DNA of 64,000 nt from Oscillospiraceae bacterium (GCA_015064885.1 SVRJ01000007.1:1-64000); one strand, 5' to 3'. Shown: positions 26,967-36,868, counted from the first letter of the stretch. Program-made: numbers and translations. The notes: a model not told the origin generated them from the letters alone.

Positions 26967-28892
26967 ATGAGAAAAACAGACAAGCTGTTTTTATTGCTCA
27001 TTTTACTTATATCATCATTACTTCTGCCTATAGCTTCACCGATCGTTACGTTTGCCGAGACGTCTGCAGAGTTTGAGACGCCCGATTCACCCGAGCTTAC
27101 AGACAGTGATAAAAAGGCACTGCTTTCCGCACTTTATGAGGCGGATATAGCTACCGTGAGAGAGGCAATATTGCTCAGACTGATCACATGCAGAGAGCTT
27201 ACAGCATATTATCTTGAACGAATCGAAAAATATAATCCGGTATACAATTGCTTTATAACCATGTGTGATAATGCACTTGAGGAGGCAAGCAAGCGTGATG
27301 CACTCCTTGCCTCGGGAAAAGCCGAGGGAACTCTTTTTGGCGTTCCGATAGTCGTAAAAGATAATATAGACTATATCGGATACCATACTACAAACGGATT
27401 TAAAAAATCAAGCGATCAGATAGCCAAGGCAAACTCGGCTATAGTTGAAAATCTTATAAAGGAAGGCGCAGTGATACTTGCCAAGGCTAATATGAGTAAA
27501 GAGGCTCAGGAGGCGAGAATATCCAAAAGCGCGTCTGTCGGTGAGACAAAAAACGCATATGACCCGCTCCTCGCAAGCGGCGGATCGTCCGGAGGCTCCG
27601 CTGTAGCCACTTCGCTCAATTTTGCGCTTGCAAGCCTCGGAACAGACACTAATTCATCGCTCAGATACCCCGCGGCACTCAACGGTTGTGTTTCACTCAG
27701 ACCGACGGCAGACCTACTGTCAAGAGAGGGAATAGTGCTTTTGAATAAAGCGCGTGATACTGCAGGCTCAATAACCAGAACTGTTAAAGATCAGGCTATA
27801 ATGCTTGATGCTCTTGTAGGAGGAGGAAAATATGCTGAAAGCCTGAATTCCGGAATCCTTTCGGGTATGCGTATAGGTGTTCTTAAGGAGCTTTCCGGTC
27901 CCGTCTCGGGAAGAAGTGACAGGACCGCGGCTAAAGTGGATGCAGAGATACTTGCGGCATTCAACAGCGCGGTAGAAGAACTCAAAGCATGCGGAGCAGA
28001 GGTAGTCACTGTATCTATGCCTAAGATCTTTACTATGTCTTCTGCTTGCGCCGAAAGTAAGTCCGGGTATACTGATGCAAAGAAAAGCTTCTATTCCGCA
28101 TTTGAAAAGCTTTTTACCGATTACGCTGTATCGGCAGTAATATTCCCAACCTATCTGCATGCTCCGCAGTGGACGGGAGTCAATGAGTCCGGTGGACTTA
28201 AGGTATACGATCAGACGTACATAACAAACGCCCCCATACTTTCCCCACCGCTCGGAATTCCCGAAATATCCGTACCTATAGGCACCCACTCGAGAGGCGC
28301 GGGAATAGGTATGGAAATAGCAACCCTCAGAGGCGGAGATCAGCTTCTCCTTGATATTGCATATTCCTACAGTGAAAAATGCGATCACCGTGCAGTGCCC
28401 GCGGGTGCACCGGATATATACGCGGAATATAACGCCGGTACTCTTGAAGAATTCATTCGCAATTATAAGGATTCTCTTACACAAACAGATACGGAGACCG
28501 AGACGGTTCCGATAACCTCAGATGTTACAACACCTGAAGAGACAACAGAGGAAAGTACGCCGATCATTGAAGAAACAACTGTGAAGGAACCTCATACAAA
28601 TGACGTTACCACTTTCGGGCAAACAGACGACGAGAGTAAAGATCCGGTCGTTAAGCTGCAAACGTGGTATATACTCGGAGTGGTTGCCGTTATGGCTATC
28701 TTCCTTTGTGCGGTTCTTATTCCTCACCGAAAAAATGATATTTTTGAAGACGTAGATGCTGAGTTCACCAAGGGAAGTGAAGAAATAACCGATTTTATCG
28801 GTTTTGGGCAAGAGTTTGAGGAATCGCCAAAAGAAGATAATACCGCGGCAGACGCAAAAAACGAAGAAAAAACAGATAAAGACGCAGACTAA
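26967..28892 (+). CDS. Membrane-anchored extracellular amidase (amidase-signature family)
   Basis: Protein of 641 residues with a signal peptide (1-30, ending FAET), an amidase-signature domain (about 50-490), a Thr/Glu-rich stalk (about 495-560), one membrane helix (YILGVVAVMAIFLCAVLI) and an acidic cytoplasmic tail of about 50 residues. The Ser-Ser-Lys triad is present: Lys131 in VVKDNID, GGSSGGSAVA at 205-214 and the nucleophile Ser231 in TDTNSSLR. The usual TGGS before the nucleophile is replaced by TNSS. It should hydrolyse an amide outside the cell, possibly a cell-wall or host-derived one; the substrate is unknown. Confidence 0.85.
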   Translation: MRKTDKLFLLLILLISSLLLPIASPIVTFAETSAEFETPDSPELTDSDKKALLSALYEADIATVREAILLRLITCRELTAYYLERIEKYNPVYNCFITMCDNALEEASKRDALLASGKAEGTLFGVPIVVKDNIDYIGYHTTNGFKKSSDQIAKANSAIVENLIKEGAVILAKANMSKEAQEARISKSASVGETKNAYDPLLASGGSSGGSAVATSLNFALASLGTDTNSSLRYPAALNGCVSLRPTADLLSREGIVLLNKARDTAGSITRTVKDQAIMLDALVGGGKYAESLNSGILSGMRIGVLKELSGPVSGRSDRTAAKVDAEILAAFNSAVEELKACGAEVVTVSMPKIFTMSSACAESKSGYTDAKKSFYSAFEKLFTDYAVSAVIFPTYLHAPQWTGVNESGGLKVYDQTYITNAPILSPPLGIPEISVPIGTHSRGAGIGMEIATLRGGDQLLLDIAYSYSEKCDHRAVPAGAPDIYAEYNAGTLEEFIRNYKDSLTQTDTETETVPITSDVTTPEETTEESTPIIEETTVKEPHTNDVTTFGQTDDESKDPVVKLQTWYILGVVAVMAIFLCAVLIPHRKNDIFEDVDAEFTKGSEEITDFIGFGQEFEESPKEDNTAADAKNEEKTDKDAD

Positions 28893-28913
28893 CTTTTTAG
28901 TGGAGTGACAAAA

Positions 28914-29183
28914 ATGACAGAAATAAAACTCAACCGTTTTTGTAACACCTTTAAATTAAAATTTTGGATACTTCCGACCGTATTTGCACTCGCCTTTTGT
29001 GCATTGCGCCTTTTGGAAACGGTCGACAGCAAAGATCTTTTCTTCCCGAGATTTTTATGTTGCACAGAATTTGAGGCTAAAAAACATGTGGATAAAATAG
29101 AACCTCAGAAGATCCACACAATCACGGGAATCAGGCAATTCTCAAAAATGAGGCCCTTGCTTGAAAGAGAAATTAAAAAATAA
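28914..29183 (+). CDS. Small hypothetical protein with one membrane helix
   Basis: About 89 residues with a single hydrophobic segment FWILPTVFALAFCALRLL near residues 15-32 and a basic C-terminus. ATG 28914 is chosen because GGAG precedes it by 8 bases; the GTG at 28905 lies too close. It sits 21 bases after the amidase gene and 26 before the flavoprotein gene, so it is probably co-transcribed. I do not recognise the family. Confidence 0.6.
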   Translation: MTEIKLNRFCNTFKLKFWILPTVFALAFCALRLLETVDSKDLFFPRFLCCTEFEAKKHVDKIEPQKIHTITGIRQFSKMRPLLEREIKK

Positions 29184-29209
29184 TTGAAATAGGAAAAGGA
29201 ATATTTCTT

Positions 29210-30592
29210 ATGAACATCTTGGTTATTAACGGAAGTCCTAAGGGAAAAAACAGTATCACTCTTCAAACGGTTAATTATTTACAGAAGCTGTATCCGAAGC
29301 ATACTTTTGATATTTTGCACGTCGGTCAGCTTATAAAGCTTTACGAGAAGGACCTCACAAAGCCGAAAGAGGCGATCGAAAAAGCAGAGCTAATAATTTT
29401 TTCATATCCTGTTTATACGTTTATAGCACCGTATCAGCTTCACAGATTCATTGAGCTTATCAAGGAGTCGGATATTTCTCTTGAAGGAAAATACGCAACA
29501 CAGATAAGTACGTCAAAGCATTTTTATGACGTTACCGCGCACAGATATATTCAGGACAACTGCGCGGATCTCGGAATGAGCTACATAAAGGGGCTTTCCG
29601 CAGATATGGATGACCTTCTCTCTGAAAAGGGAAGACGCGAGGCGCGAGACTTCTTCAGATTCGTTATGTTTTCAATTAAAAACAGAGTATTCGAGTCCTC
29701 GCTTTATATACGCGGTACTGATGCACACGTTCTCACTACAGTTCCAAGCTCCGATACAATGGAAAAGAAGGGTGACGTAGTGATCCTTACCAACTGTGAG
29801 GACGGAGATACTTCTCTCCAAAATATGATAGATCGCTTTGCCGCGGTTTTTCCACGCAAAACAAGAGTGGTCAATATCGCAAAATATCCTTTTAAAGGCG
29901 GATGCCTCGGATGCTTTAACTGTGCCGTTTCGGGAAAATGTATCTACAAGGACGGATTTGATGAGTTCTTGCGCAACGATATACAGACGGCAGAGGCTAT
30001 AGTATTTGCCTTTACGGTAAAGGATCACTCTATGGGTGCATCCTTCAAGCTTTATGATGACAGACAGTTCTGTAACGGACACAGAACGGTAACCATGGGA
30101 ATGCCGATGGCATATCTTATCAGCGGAAGCTATTCCCGCGAATTCAATCTTCAGATGATAGTAGAAGGGCGTGCGCAGGTAGGCGGAAACTTCCTTGCCG
30201 GAGTTGCTACCGACGAAAAGGATCCCGATGCGGAAATAGATGCACTCGCGCGTTCGCTTGACTATGCGCTTAAAGCTAAGTATGTCCCTCCGCAAAACTT
30301 CTACGGAGTAGGAGGAATGAAGATATTCCGAGACCTTATCTGGCTGATGCAGGGAATGATGAAAGCCGATCACAAGTTCTATAAGGAGCACGGTCAGTAC
30401 GACTTCCCGCAAAAGAATATGGGCAGAATGCTTTCTATGTATCTGGTGGGCGCACTTATATCTTCTCCAAAGATAAAAGCAAAAATGGGAAACAAGATGA
30501 CTGAGGGTATGCTTATGCCTTATAATAAGGTGCTCTCTGATGCAGACAAAGAAAAATGCCGTAAAAACAAATCGGCGAATAAAAATTCTTAA
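29210..30592 (+). CDS. Tandem flavodoxin-like NADPH-dependent oxidoreductase
   Basis: Protein of 460 residues with two flavodoxin-like domains. The first starts ILVINGSPKGKNSITLQT (FMN loop). The second begins near residue 190 (GDVVILTNCEDGDTSL) and carries GCLGCFNCAVSGKC near 240, the iron-sulfur flavoprotein cysteine motif. A basic C-terminal tail follows. The duplicated form is found in clostridia; the natural substrate is unknown. Weak AGGA ribosome site. Confidence 0.8.
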   Translation: MNILVINGSPKGKNSITLQTVNYLQKLYPKHTFDILHVGQLIKLYEKDLTKPKEAIEKAELIIFSYPVYTFIAPYQLHRFIELIKESDISLEGKYATQISTSKHFYDVTAHRYIQDNCADLGMSYIKGLSADMDDLLSEKGRREARDFFRFVMFSIKNRVFESSLYIRGTDAHVLTTVPSSDTMEKKGDVVILTNCEDGDTSLQNMIDRFAAVFPRKTRVVNIAKYPFKGGCLGCFNCAVSGKCIYKDGFDEFLRNDIQTAEAIVFAFTVKDHSMGASFKLYDDRQFCNGHRTVTMGMPMAYLISGSYSREFNLQMIVEGRAQVGGNFLAGVATDEKDPDAEIDALARSLDYALKAKYVPPQNFYGVGGMKIFRDLIWLMQGMMKADHKFYKEHGQYDFPQKNMGRMLSMYLVGALISSPKIKAKMGNKMTEGMLMPYNKVLSDADKEKCRKNKSANKNS

Positions 30593-30615
30593 AATATTAT
30601 ATACGGAGGACCAAC

Positions 30616-31785
30616 TTGATAAACCTTTTAGCTAAACTTTTTATAAAAGATCATAAGAATATAGAATCCCCAAAGGTAAGAAATGCGTACGGCAGCCTTT
30701 GCGGTATAGCGGGAATAGTGCTTAACGTAATTCTTTTTGCGGTAAAGCTTATTGCGGGAAGCATCAGCGGTGCTATCTCGGTAATGTCTGACGCGTTTAA
30801 TAACCTTACCGACGCCGCATCGTCTCTTATAACCCTTCTCGGCTTTCATATGTCAAGTCAGAAGGCGGATAAAGATCACCCCTTCGGACATGGAAGAATA
30901 GAATATATATCCGGTCTTGTAGTGTCTTTGCTCATCCTTCTCGTCGGATTCGAGCTTGCCAAGGGCTCTGTAGAGAAAATGATATCTCCGGAGGAGATAG
31001 AATTCAATATTACAGCAGTTATTATTCTGGCTGTTTCTATCGCGGTAAAAGGGTATATGGCTTTCTATAATTTCAAGATCGGAAAGAAGATATCCTCCGC
31101 AGCTATGAAGGCCACGGCTACCGATTCGCTTTCGGATTCTGTAGCCACACTTGTGGTTCTTGTTTGCCTGCTTGTTTCCGGTATATTCTCTGTTAATATA
31201 GATGCGTACTGCGGTCTTGCGGTATCACTCTTTATTCTTTATTCGGGTATCCGATCCGCAAAGGAAACGATGGACCCTCTTCTCGGCGTTCCGCCCACAA
31301 AAGAGTTTATAGACAGAATATCCGGTATAGTTTTTGCTCATGAGGACGTGAAGGGAATACACGACCTTATAGTACACGATTACGGTCCCGGCAGAACCAT
31401 GATCTCCCTCCATGCCGAGGTGTCAGCGGATTCGGATATGCTGGAGACTCACGATATGATAGACAATATCGAAAAGGAGCTCCGTGAAAAGCTGTTGTGT
31501 GACGCCGTTATTCATATGGACCCTATAGTTACCGATGATGCGACGGTCATCGAGGTAAAGGAAAAAATAGCGGCTCTCGTGACGTGCATCGATCACAGAC
31601 TTACCATACATGATTTCCGAATGGTAAAGGGTCCCACACATACGAATATAATATTTGATATAGTAGTTCCGTTTGACTTTAAGAAAAGTGACAGCGATAT
31701 CAAATCCGATATTGAGATTATCGTCAAGACTATAGATAAGTCTTATTTCTCGGTAGTAAATATAGATAAATCCTATTTGAACTGA
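30616..31785 (+). CDS. Cation diffusion facilitator (CDF) metal exporter
   Basis: Membrane protein of 389 residues with six helices in about 25-215, then a cytoplasmic ferredoxin-like regulatory domain and an extra C-terminal domain. SDAFNNLTDAASSL in helix two and DKDHPFGHGRIEYISGL are the CDF signature; a second metal site is in TDSLSDSVAT (helix five). Expected to export Zn2+, Mn2+, Fe2+ or related ions in exchange for protons. It starts with TTG, supported by GGAGG 8 bases before it. Confidence 0.88.
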   Translation: MINLLAKLFIKDHKNIESPKVRNAYGSLCGIAGIVLNVILFAVKLIAGSISGAISVMSDAFNNLTDAASSLITLLGFHMSSQKADKDHPFGHGRIEYISGLVVSLLILLVGFELAKGSVEKMISPEEIEFNITAVIILAVSIAVKGYMAFYNFKIGKKISSAAMKATATDSLSDSVATLVVLVCLLVSGIFSVNIDAYCGLAVSLFILYSGIRSAKETMDPLLGVPPTKEFIDRISGIVFAHEDVKGIHDLIVHDYGPGRTMISLHAEVSADSDMLETHDMIDNIEKELREKLLCDAVIHMDPIVTDDATVIEVKEKIAALVTCIDHRLTIHDFRMVKGPTHTNIIFDIVVPFDFKKSDSDIKSDIEIIVKTIDKSYFSVVNIDKSYLN

Positions 31786-31812
31786 TTTTGATACATTATA
31801 AGGAGAAATAAA

Positions 31813-32397
31813 ATGAGAAAAAATTTCGGTCCCGCACCTGCGGTATATCCCATGCCCGTGTTTATTATAGGCACTTATGACGAAAACGGAATCCCTAACG
31901 CTATGAACGCCGCATGGGGAGGTATCAGCGAGATGAACGAGATCTCTATTTGCGTAAGCGCAGATCACAAAACAACTAAAAATATTCTTCTCAAAAAAGC
32001 GTTTACAGTTAGTATGGCAACCGCTGATTTTGTCGAGGAATGCGATTACGTAGGTCTTCGTTCGGGCAATAGTACACCCGATAAGCTCTCAATATGCGGT
32101 TTTCACACAGAGAAGAGCGAATTTGTAGACGCTCCGCTGATCAAAGAGCTTCCTATGGCTATCGAATGCAAGCTCAAATCATACGACGAGGAAACCTGCC
32201 GCCTTGTTGGAGAAATCGTAAATCTTTGCGCGGACGAACGCGTTCTTACCGACGGAAAAATAGATCCGGTAAAGCTCCGCCCTATAACGTACGACCCAAG
32301 CGGACACGCTTATTACGTCCTCGGTGAAAAGGTTGGAAAAGCATTTAAAATCGGAATCAGAATTATCAGAAGATCAGAATCATCAGAGAAAAACTGA
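31813..32397 (+). CDS. Flavin reductase-like / flavoredoxin protein
   Basis: FMN-binding split-barrel protein of 194 residues. PMPVFIIGTYDENGIPNAMNAAWGG at the N-terminus and the short core ISICVSADHKTTKNILLKKA match flavoredoxins and flavin reductase-like proteins. In anaerobes these pass electrons between ferredoxins, rubredoxins and NADPH flavoproteins. It ends at a bidirectional terminator. Confidence 0.88.
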   Translation: MRKNFGPAPAVYPMPVFIIGTYDENGIPNAMNAAWGGISEMNEISICVSADHKTTKNILLKKAFTVSMATADFVEECDYVGLRSGNSTPDKLSICGFHTEKSEFVDAPLIKELPMAIECKLKSYDEETCRLVGEIVNLCADERVLTDGKIDPVKLRPITYDPSGHAYYVLGEKVGKAFKIGIRIIRRSESSEKN

Positions 32398-32410
32398 CGG
32401 TTTAACATGA

Positions 32411-32447
32411 AAAAAGCTCGGGTACATTTTTTTGTGCCCGAGCTTTT
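32411..32447. terminator. Bidirectional hairpin terminator
   Basis: AGCTCGGGTAC/GTGCCCGAGCT stem with one T-G wobble, A-run before and T-run after; it serves the flavoredoxin gene and the convergent nucleoside operon. Confidence 0.92.
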
Positions 32448-32449
32448 TG

Positions 32450-33757
32450 TTATGATATTACCTTGTGTATCAGAGGTTCTTTATTTGTGCGGTTGTCGCT
32501 GAAAACGAGTGACGAAAGAAGACATTCTCTTGACGCTTCAAGTGTTTCTTCCTTTTCGGTATAAAGACGTGCTATGACGTCTCCCTTGCTTACTTTGTCA
32601 TACGTCTTCTTTGACAGAATTATTCCCGCACGATGGTCGATAGTCGATTCAGCGGTCTGTCTTCCGGCTCCGAGTATCATGGCGGCAATGCCTATTTTTT
32701 CGGTATTGCAAGAGGATATATATCCGTCTGTATCAGAGATAACGTCCATGGAATATTTTGCTTTGCCAAAGTTTGCGGGATCGTGAGCGTATGAAACGTC
32801 CCCTCCCTGAGCTTCTATCCATTCGCAGAATTTTTCATACGCCTTTCCGCTTTTAAGCGTATTCTCAACTCTTTCTCTTGCATCTTCGTGAGGTATATTA
32901 CACGATCTCTCTATCATAAGCGATGCGAGAGTGAGACATACCTCGCGGAGATCATCCGGACCGTTTCCGTTCAAAACGTCGATAGCCTCTGTAACCTCGA
33001 GAGAGTTTCCTATAGCATACCCGAGAGGAATATCCATATTGCTTATTATTGCCGCGGTCCGCCTATTATGATAGTTTCCTATTTTGACCATCATATTTGC
33101 AAGCTTTTCGGCATCCTCCTTGGTGTGCATAAAAGCTCCGCTTCCGTACTTGACGTCAAGTACTATAGAGCGCGTTCCCGCGGCAAGCTTCTTGCTCATG
33201 ATAGAGGATGCAATGAGGGGAATAGAATTTACCGTAGCAGTTACGTCCCGCAGGGCATACAGCTTTTTGTCTGCGGGTGCAATATCCGCGCTTTGACCGA
33301 TCACGGCAATGTTGTGATCCTTTACTTGGTTTGCAAATTCATCTGCGGAGAGGGTGGTGCGGAAGGAAGGGAATGATTCGAGCTTATCAACCGTTCCGCC
33401 GGTGTGACCGAGTCCGCGTCCGCTCATTTTTGCCACTATTCCTCCGGAAGCAGCAACAAGCGGCGCAACTATAAGAGTCGTCTTGTCTCCGACCCCTCCG
33501 GTAGAATGCTTATCAACGCTTCTGCTTCCGAATGCGGAAAGATCCACAGTATCGCCCGAAAGTGCCATAGCCTCGGTTAGCTCAAACGTCTCTCGGTCAC
33601 TCATTCCGCGGAAGCACACAGCCATAAGCCATGCCGACATCTGATAGTCGGGGATATTTCCTTTGGTATATTCATTTATCATAGAGAATATCTCGTCACG
33701 AGTGAGTTCTTCACCGTTTTTTTTCTTCTCTATGATATCGTACATTCTTATGCTCAT
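32450..33757 (-). CDS. pdp: Pyrimidine-nucleoside phosphorylase
   Basis: Cytoplasmic enzyme of 435 residues that splits uridine and thymidine (and deoxyuridine) with phosphate into base and (deoxy)ribose-1-phosphate. SVDKHSTGGVGDKTTL near residue 80 binds phosphate, and the family signature SGRGLGHTGGTVDKLES lies near 112. Length matches the family. It is the last gene of deoC-deoD-deoB-cdd-pdp; GGAGG precedes the ATG. Pdp and thymidine phosphorylase (DeoA) cannot be separated with certainty from sequence alone. Confidence 0.93.
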   Translation of the reverse strand: MSIRMYDIIEKKKNGEELTRDEIFSMINEYTKGNIPDYQMSAWLMAVCFRGMSDRETFELTEAMALSGDTVDLSAFGSRSVDKHSTGGVGDKTTLIVAPLVAASGGIVAKMSGRGLGHTGGTVDKLESFPSFRTTLSADEFANQVKDHNIAVIGQSADIAPADKKLYALRDVTATVNSIPLIASSIMSKKLAAGTRSIVLDVKYGSGAFMHTKEDAEKLANMMVKIGNYHNRRTAAIISNMDIPLGYAIGNSLEVTEAIDVLNGNGPDDLREVCLTLASLMIERSCNIPHEDARERVENTLKSGKAYEKFCEWIEAQGGDVSYAHDPANFGKAKYSMDVISDTDGYISSCNTEKIGIAAMILGAGRQTAESTIDHRAGIILSKKTYDKVSKGDVIARLYTEKEETLEASRECLLSSLVFSDNRTNKEPLIHKVIS

Positions 33758-33772
33758 ATATACCTCCGAAGG

Positions 33773-34192
33773 TCATTCCATATTAGCCTTCACAAAGCTC
33801 TCGGGGAGAAGCTGTGAAAGAGTGAATATGCGCGGCTCTTTGCCGTCGTACAGGATCACTTGAAAATCCGGGCTGCAGAATTCACACATTACCTGTCTGC
33901 ATACGCCGCACGGTGCGCAGTATGAGGATATCTCCTCATTGCTTTTACCGCCTACTACCGCAATAGCGGAAAAGTTTCTTTCTCCATTGTGAACCGCAGT
34001 GAAAAACGCAACACGCTCTGCACAAACCGTAGGTGAAAATGAAGCAGACTCAATATTTGCCCCGGTAAAGATCTTTCCGTCATTAGTGAGAAGTGCCGCT
34101 CCGACAGAGAATCCCGAATATGGAGAATAACTTTTGTTTCTTGCCTCTGTTGCGGCAGAAACGAGTGCTTTTACAGTTGTTTCGTTTAACAT
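33773..34192 (-). CDS. cdd: Cytidine deaminase
   Basis: Zinc enzyme of 139 residues that deaminates cytidine and deoxycytidine to feed the phosphorylase encoded next. NIESASFSPTVCAERVAFF has the catalytic Cys-Ala-Glu, and CAPCGVCRQVMCEF has the two zinc cysteines. Homotetrameric type by size. It lies 10 bases after deoB and 15 before pdp. Confidence 0.95.
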   Translation of the reverse strand: MLNETTVKALVSAATEARNKSYSPYSGFSVGAALLTNDGKIFTGANIESASFSPTVCAERVAFFTAVHNGERNFSAIAVVGGKSNEEISSYCAPCGVCRQVMCEFCSPDFQVILYDGKEPRIFTLSQLLPESFVKANME

Positions 34193-34202
34193 ATTTCCTC
34201 CG

Positions 34203-35318
34203 TTAAAGCAAATAATCTGCTATCACCTTGCTTATATGATCGAATCCGTTTACCGTTCCTATGTTTTTTGGTGAAATAGATCTTCCGTAGCAGATATACG
34301 GAACGTATTCGCGTGTGTGGTCGGTGCTCTTGAAGGTGGGGTCACATCCGTGGTCAGCGGTTATGATGAGCATATCCTCTTCCTTCATGCTTGACATGAA
34401 TCCTCCGAGCCATCCGTCAAATTCATTCAGTGCATTGGCGTATCCGACAGCGTCTCTTCTGTGTCCGTAAAGCATATCAAAGTCAACGAGATTTATAAAG
34501 CACAGACCTTCAAAATCACGTTTCTGAACCGAAGATGCAATTTCCATTCCCTCTGTGTTTCCGTGCGTGGGGTGGCTTTCCGTAATGCCCGACATTGCGA
34601 AAATATCTCCGATCTTTCCGACACCGATAACGTCTTTTCCTGCCGCTTTCAATCGGTTAAGAAGAGTGTCTTTCGGAGGAATAAGAGAAAAATCACGTCT
34701 GTTTGCCGTTCTGATAAAATTCGGAGCTTCTCCCGTGAACGGACGCGCGATGACGCGGCCCACCCCGTGCTTCCCGACAAGAATGCCTCGTGCGATCTCG
34801 CATATTTTATAAAGCTCTTCTGTAGAAACTATACTTTCATGCGCCGCTATCTGGAATACGCTATCGGCTGAGGTATAGACTATAAGAGCTCCCGTCTTTA
34901 GATGCTCCTCACCGTAGTCGTTTATGACCGCAGTTCCCGAATAGGGAAGATTACATAATATTTTGCGGCCTACCGCAGTTTCAAACGCCTCTGTTACCTC
35001 TTTCGGAAATCCATTCGGATAAGTGGGCATAGGCTCCTTTGAAACAAGTCCGGCAATTTCCCAGTGACCCGTGGTGGTGTCCTTGCCTTTGCTGAGCTCG
35101 CGAAGTCTGCCTACCGTGGCGCAAGCAAGTTCGGTCTTGGGGAGAGAGGAAACTCCGTCTATGTTTCCGAGGCCCAGAGAGATAAGATTGGGAATGTTCA
35201 GTATACCCGTGTCTGCTATACTCTTTAATGTGTTTGCTCCCGCGTCACCGAAATCCTTTGCGTCTGCCGCTTCTCCTATGCCGAAGGAATCAAGGACTGT
35301 TAAAAAAACTCTTTTCAT
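34203..35318 (-). CDS. deoB: Phosphopentomutase
   Basis: Alkaline-phosphatase-fold mutase of 371 residues that converts ribose-1-phosphate or deoxyribose-1-phosphate to the 5-phosphate. VLDSFGIGEAADA holds a metal Asp, KGKDTTTGHWEIAG the phosphorylated Thr, and ITADHGCDPTFKSTDHTRE the second metal group. ATG 35318 is chosen: GGAG stands 7 bases upstream and deoD stops 4 bases earlier, whereas the ATG at 35339 lies inside deoD. Confidence 0.95.
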   Translation of the reverse strand: MKRVFLTVLDSFGIGEAADAKDFGDAGANTLKSIADTGILNIPNLISLGLGNIDGVSSLPKTELACATVGRLRELSKGKDTTTGHWEIAGLVSKEPMPTYPNGFPKEVTEAFETAVGRKILCNLPYSGTAVINDYGEEHLKTGALIVYTSADSVFQIAAHESIVSTEELYKICEIARGILVGKHGVGRVIARPFTGEAPNFIRTANRRDFSLIPPKDTLLNRLKAAGKDVIGVGKIGDIFAMSGITESHPTHGNTEGMEIASSVQKRDFEGLCFINLVDFDMLYGHRRDAVGYANALNEFDGWLGGFMSSMKEEDMLIITADHGCDPTFKSTDHTREYVPYICYGRSISPKNIGTVNGFDHISKVIADYLL

Positions 35319-35322
35319 ATTT

Positions 35323-36042
35323 TTACTCCGAGATCGCAACGTTGAGAGCGATCTTCATCATATCTGTAAACGTGTTCTGTCTCGCATCCGAATCGAGCGC
35401 CTCTCCGCGGAGAATATGGTCGGATACCGTGCATATTGCAAGTGCTTTCTTTCCTGCCGCCGCAGCGTTCATATACAGAGCCGCAGCTTCCATCTCAACA
35501 CCGAGTACGCCCATCTTATACCAACCGTCGTTGAATTTAGGGTTTGCATTGTAGAAAACGTCGGAGGAGAGAAGATTTCCTACGTGGTAGCGTACGCCGA
35601 GAGCTTCAGCCTCGGAAACGGCGCGCCTTAGCAGGGAAAAATCAGCTATCGGAGCAAAGTTACCTCCGAGTCCGTACTGCTCTTGGTATGCGGAGTTTGT
35701 GCAGGCACCCATTCCGATGATAACGTCGCGAAGCTGAACGTCATCTCCGAGTCCTCCCGCCGAGCCTATTCTTATAATGTTTTCAACACCGAAGAAATTA
35801 TAAAGCTCGTATGAGTATATACCTATAGAAGGCATTCCCATTCCGCTTGCCATTACGGATACGGGAACTCCCTTGTAGGTTCCCGTATATCCTTGAATAC
35901 CACGCACGTTGTTTATAAGCTTTGCGTCGGTAAGAAAGTTTTCTGCCACGAATTTTGATCTGAGCGGGTCACCGGGCATAAGTACCGTTTTGGCGAAATC
36001 GGCACTTGTGGCCTTTATATGAGGGGTGTATTGATCTTTCAT
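35323..36042 (-). CDS. deoD: Purine-nucleoside phosphorylase (DeoD type)
   Basis: Hexameric-type phosphorylase of 239 residues. MPGDPLRSKF and NNVRGIQGYTG at the N-terminus, RIGSAGGLGDDV in the phosphate site, VEMEAAALYM for the sugar and TVSDHI with the catalytic Asp are all typical of DeoD. It splits inosine, guanosine and adenosine nucleosides with phosphate. Second gene of the salvage operon. Confidence 0.95.
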   Translation of the reverse strand: MKDQYTPHIKATSADFAKTVLMPGDPLRSKFVAENFLTDAKLINNVRGIQGYTGTYKGVPVSVMASGMGMPSIGIYSYELYNFFGVENIIRIGSAGGLGDDVQLRDVIIGMGACTNSAYQEQYGLGGNFAPIADFSLLRRAVSEAEALGVRYHVGNLLSSDVFYNANPKFNDGWYKMGVLGVEMEAAALYMNAAAAGKKALAICTVSDHILRGEALDSDARQNTFTDMMKIALNVAISE

Positions 36043-36069
36043 ATCAGTAATTCCTTTCGTAAATAAATA

Positions 36070-36738
36070 TCAATATCCGGAAGAGCTTTTCTCGCTCTTG
36101 GCGATCTTAACTATGCGGCTTGTTCCGAGTCTCTTTGCTCCGAGAGCGATAAAATCCTCAGCATCGGCAATAGAGGATATTCCTCCCGCCGCCTTGATGA
36201 GAACTCCTTTTCCGACGTGCTTTGCAAAAAGTTCAACGTCTGCCTTGGTAGCGCCTCCCGTTGAAAATCCGGTAGACGTCTTAATATAGTCGGCACCCGA
36301 AAGGGTAACAAGCTCGCACATCTTTATTTTTTCCTCGTCTGTAAGAAGGCAGGTCTCTATTATGACCTTGAGTATTTTTTCACCGCAAGCCTCTTTAAGA
36401 GCTTTGAGCTCGCAGAGAATAGCGTCGTATTTTTTTGCCTTAAGATCGCCTATGTTGATAACCGTGTCTATTTCGTCTGCACCGTTCATAAGCGCGTCCT
36501 TGCATTCAAACACCTTTACTGCCGTAGTGGAATATCCGTTCGGAAATCCTATTACAGTACAGATGGCAAGTTTATCCTTGACGTATTCTTTTGCCTGCTT
36601 TACAAAGGAGGGGGGAATACATACCGAAGCGGTATTGTACTTTATACCGTCGTCGCATATGCCTTTGATATCATCCCACGTAGCTCCCTGTGCAAGAAGT
36701 GTGTGATCGCAATAAGTAAGTATTTGTTCAATATTCAT
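36070..36738 (-). CDS. deoC: Deoxyribose-phosphate aldolase
   Basis: Class I aldolase of 222 residues that splits 2-deoxyribose-5-phosphate to glyceraldehyde-3-phosphate and acetaldehyde. [25 protein letters not shown] (Schiff-base Lys in the KTSTGF motif) and [10 protein letters not shown] (second catalytic Lys) are clear. First gene of the operon, so deoxynucleosides can be fully degraded to central metabolites. No DeoR-type regulator lies beside it. Confidence 0.95.
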   Translation of the reverse strand: MNIEQILTYCDHTLLAQGATWDDIKGICDDGIKYNTASVCIPPSFVKQAKEYVKDKLAICTVIGFPNGYSTTAVKVFECKDALMNGADEIDTVINIGDLKAKKYDAILCELKALKEACGEKILKVIIETCLLTDEEKIKMCELVTLSGADYIKTSTGFSTGGATKADVELFAKHVGKGVLIKAAGGISSIADAEDFIALGAKRLGTSRIVKIAKSEKSSSGY

Positions 36739-36771
36739 GATATAAACCTCACTATAATTTTTTCTGTTTTA

Positions 36772-36800
36772 ATTATACCATATTTTTTAGAAAAAATAAA
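36772..36800 (-). promoter_or_regulatory. Probable deo operon promoter
   Basis: TATAAT (36772-36777) upstream of deoC with only a weak -35 (TTTATT, 36795-36800, spacer 17). An activator or a different factor may be needed. Confidence 0.4.
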
Positions 36801-36839
36801 GAGTTATCTTGAAAAAAACTATAAAAACAAAAGAAAATA

Positions 36840-36868
36840 TTGCATTATACGATCGTTTAGTGTATAAT
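36840..36868 (+). promoter_or_regulatory. Promoter of the sigma C operon
   Basis: TTGCAT (36840-36845), 17-base spacer, TATAAT (36863-36868). The spacer holds the palindrome ACGATCGT, a possible operator. Confidence 0.65.
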
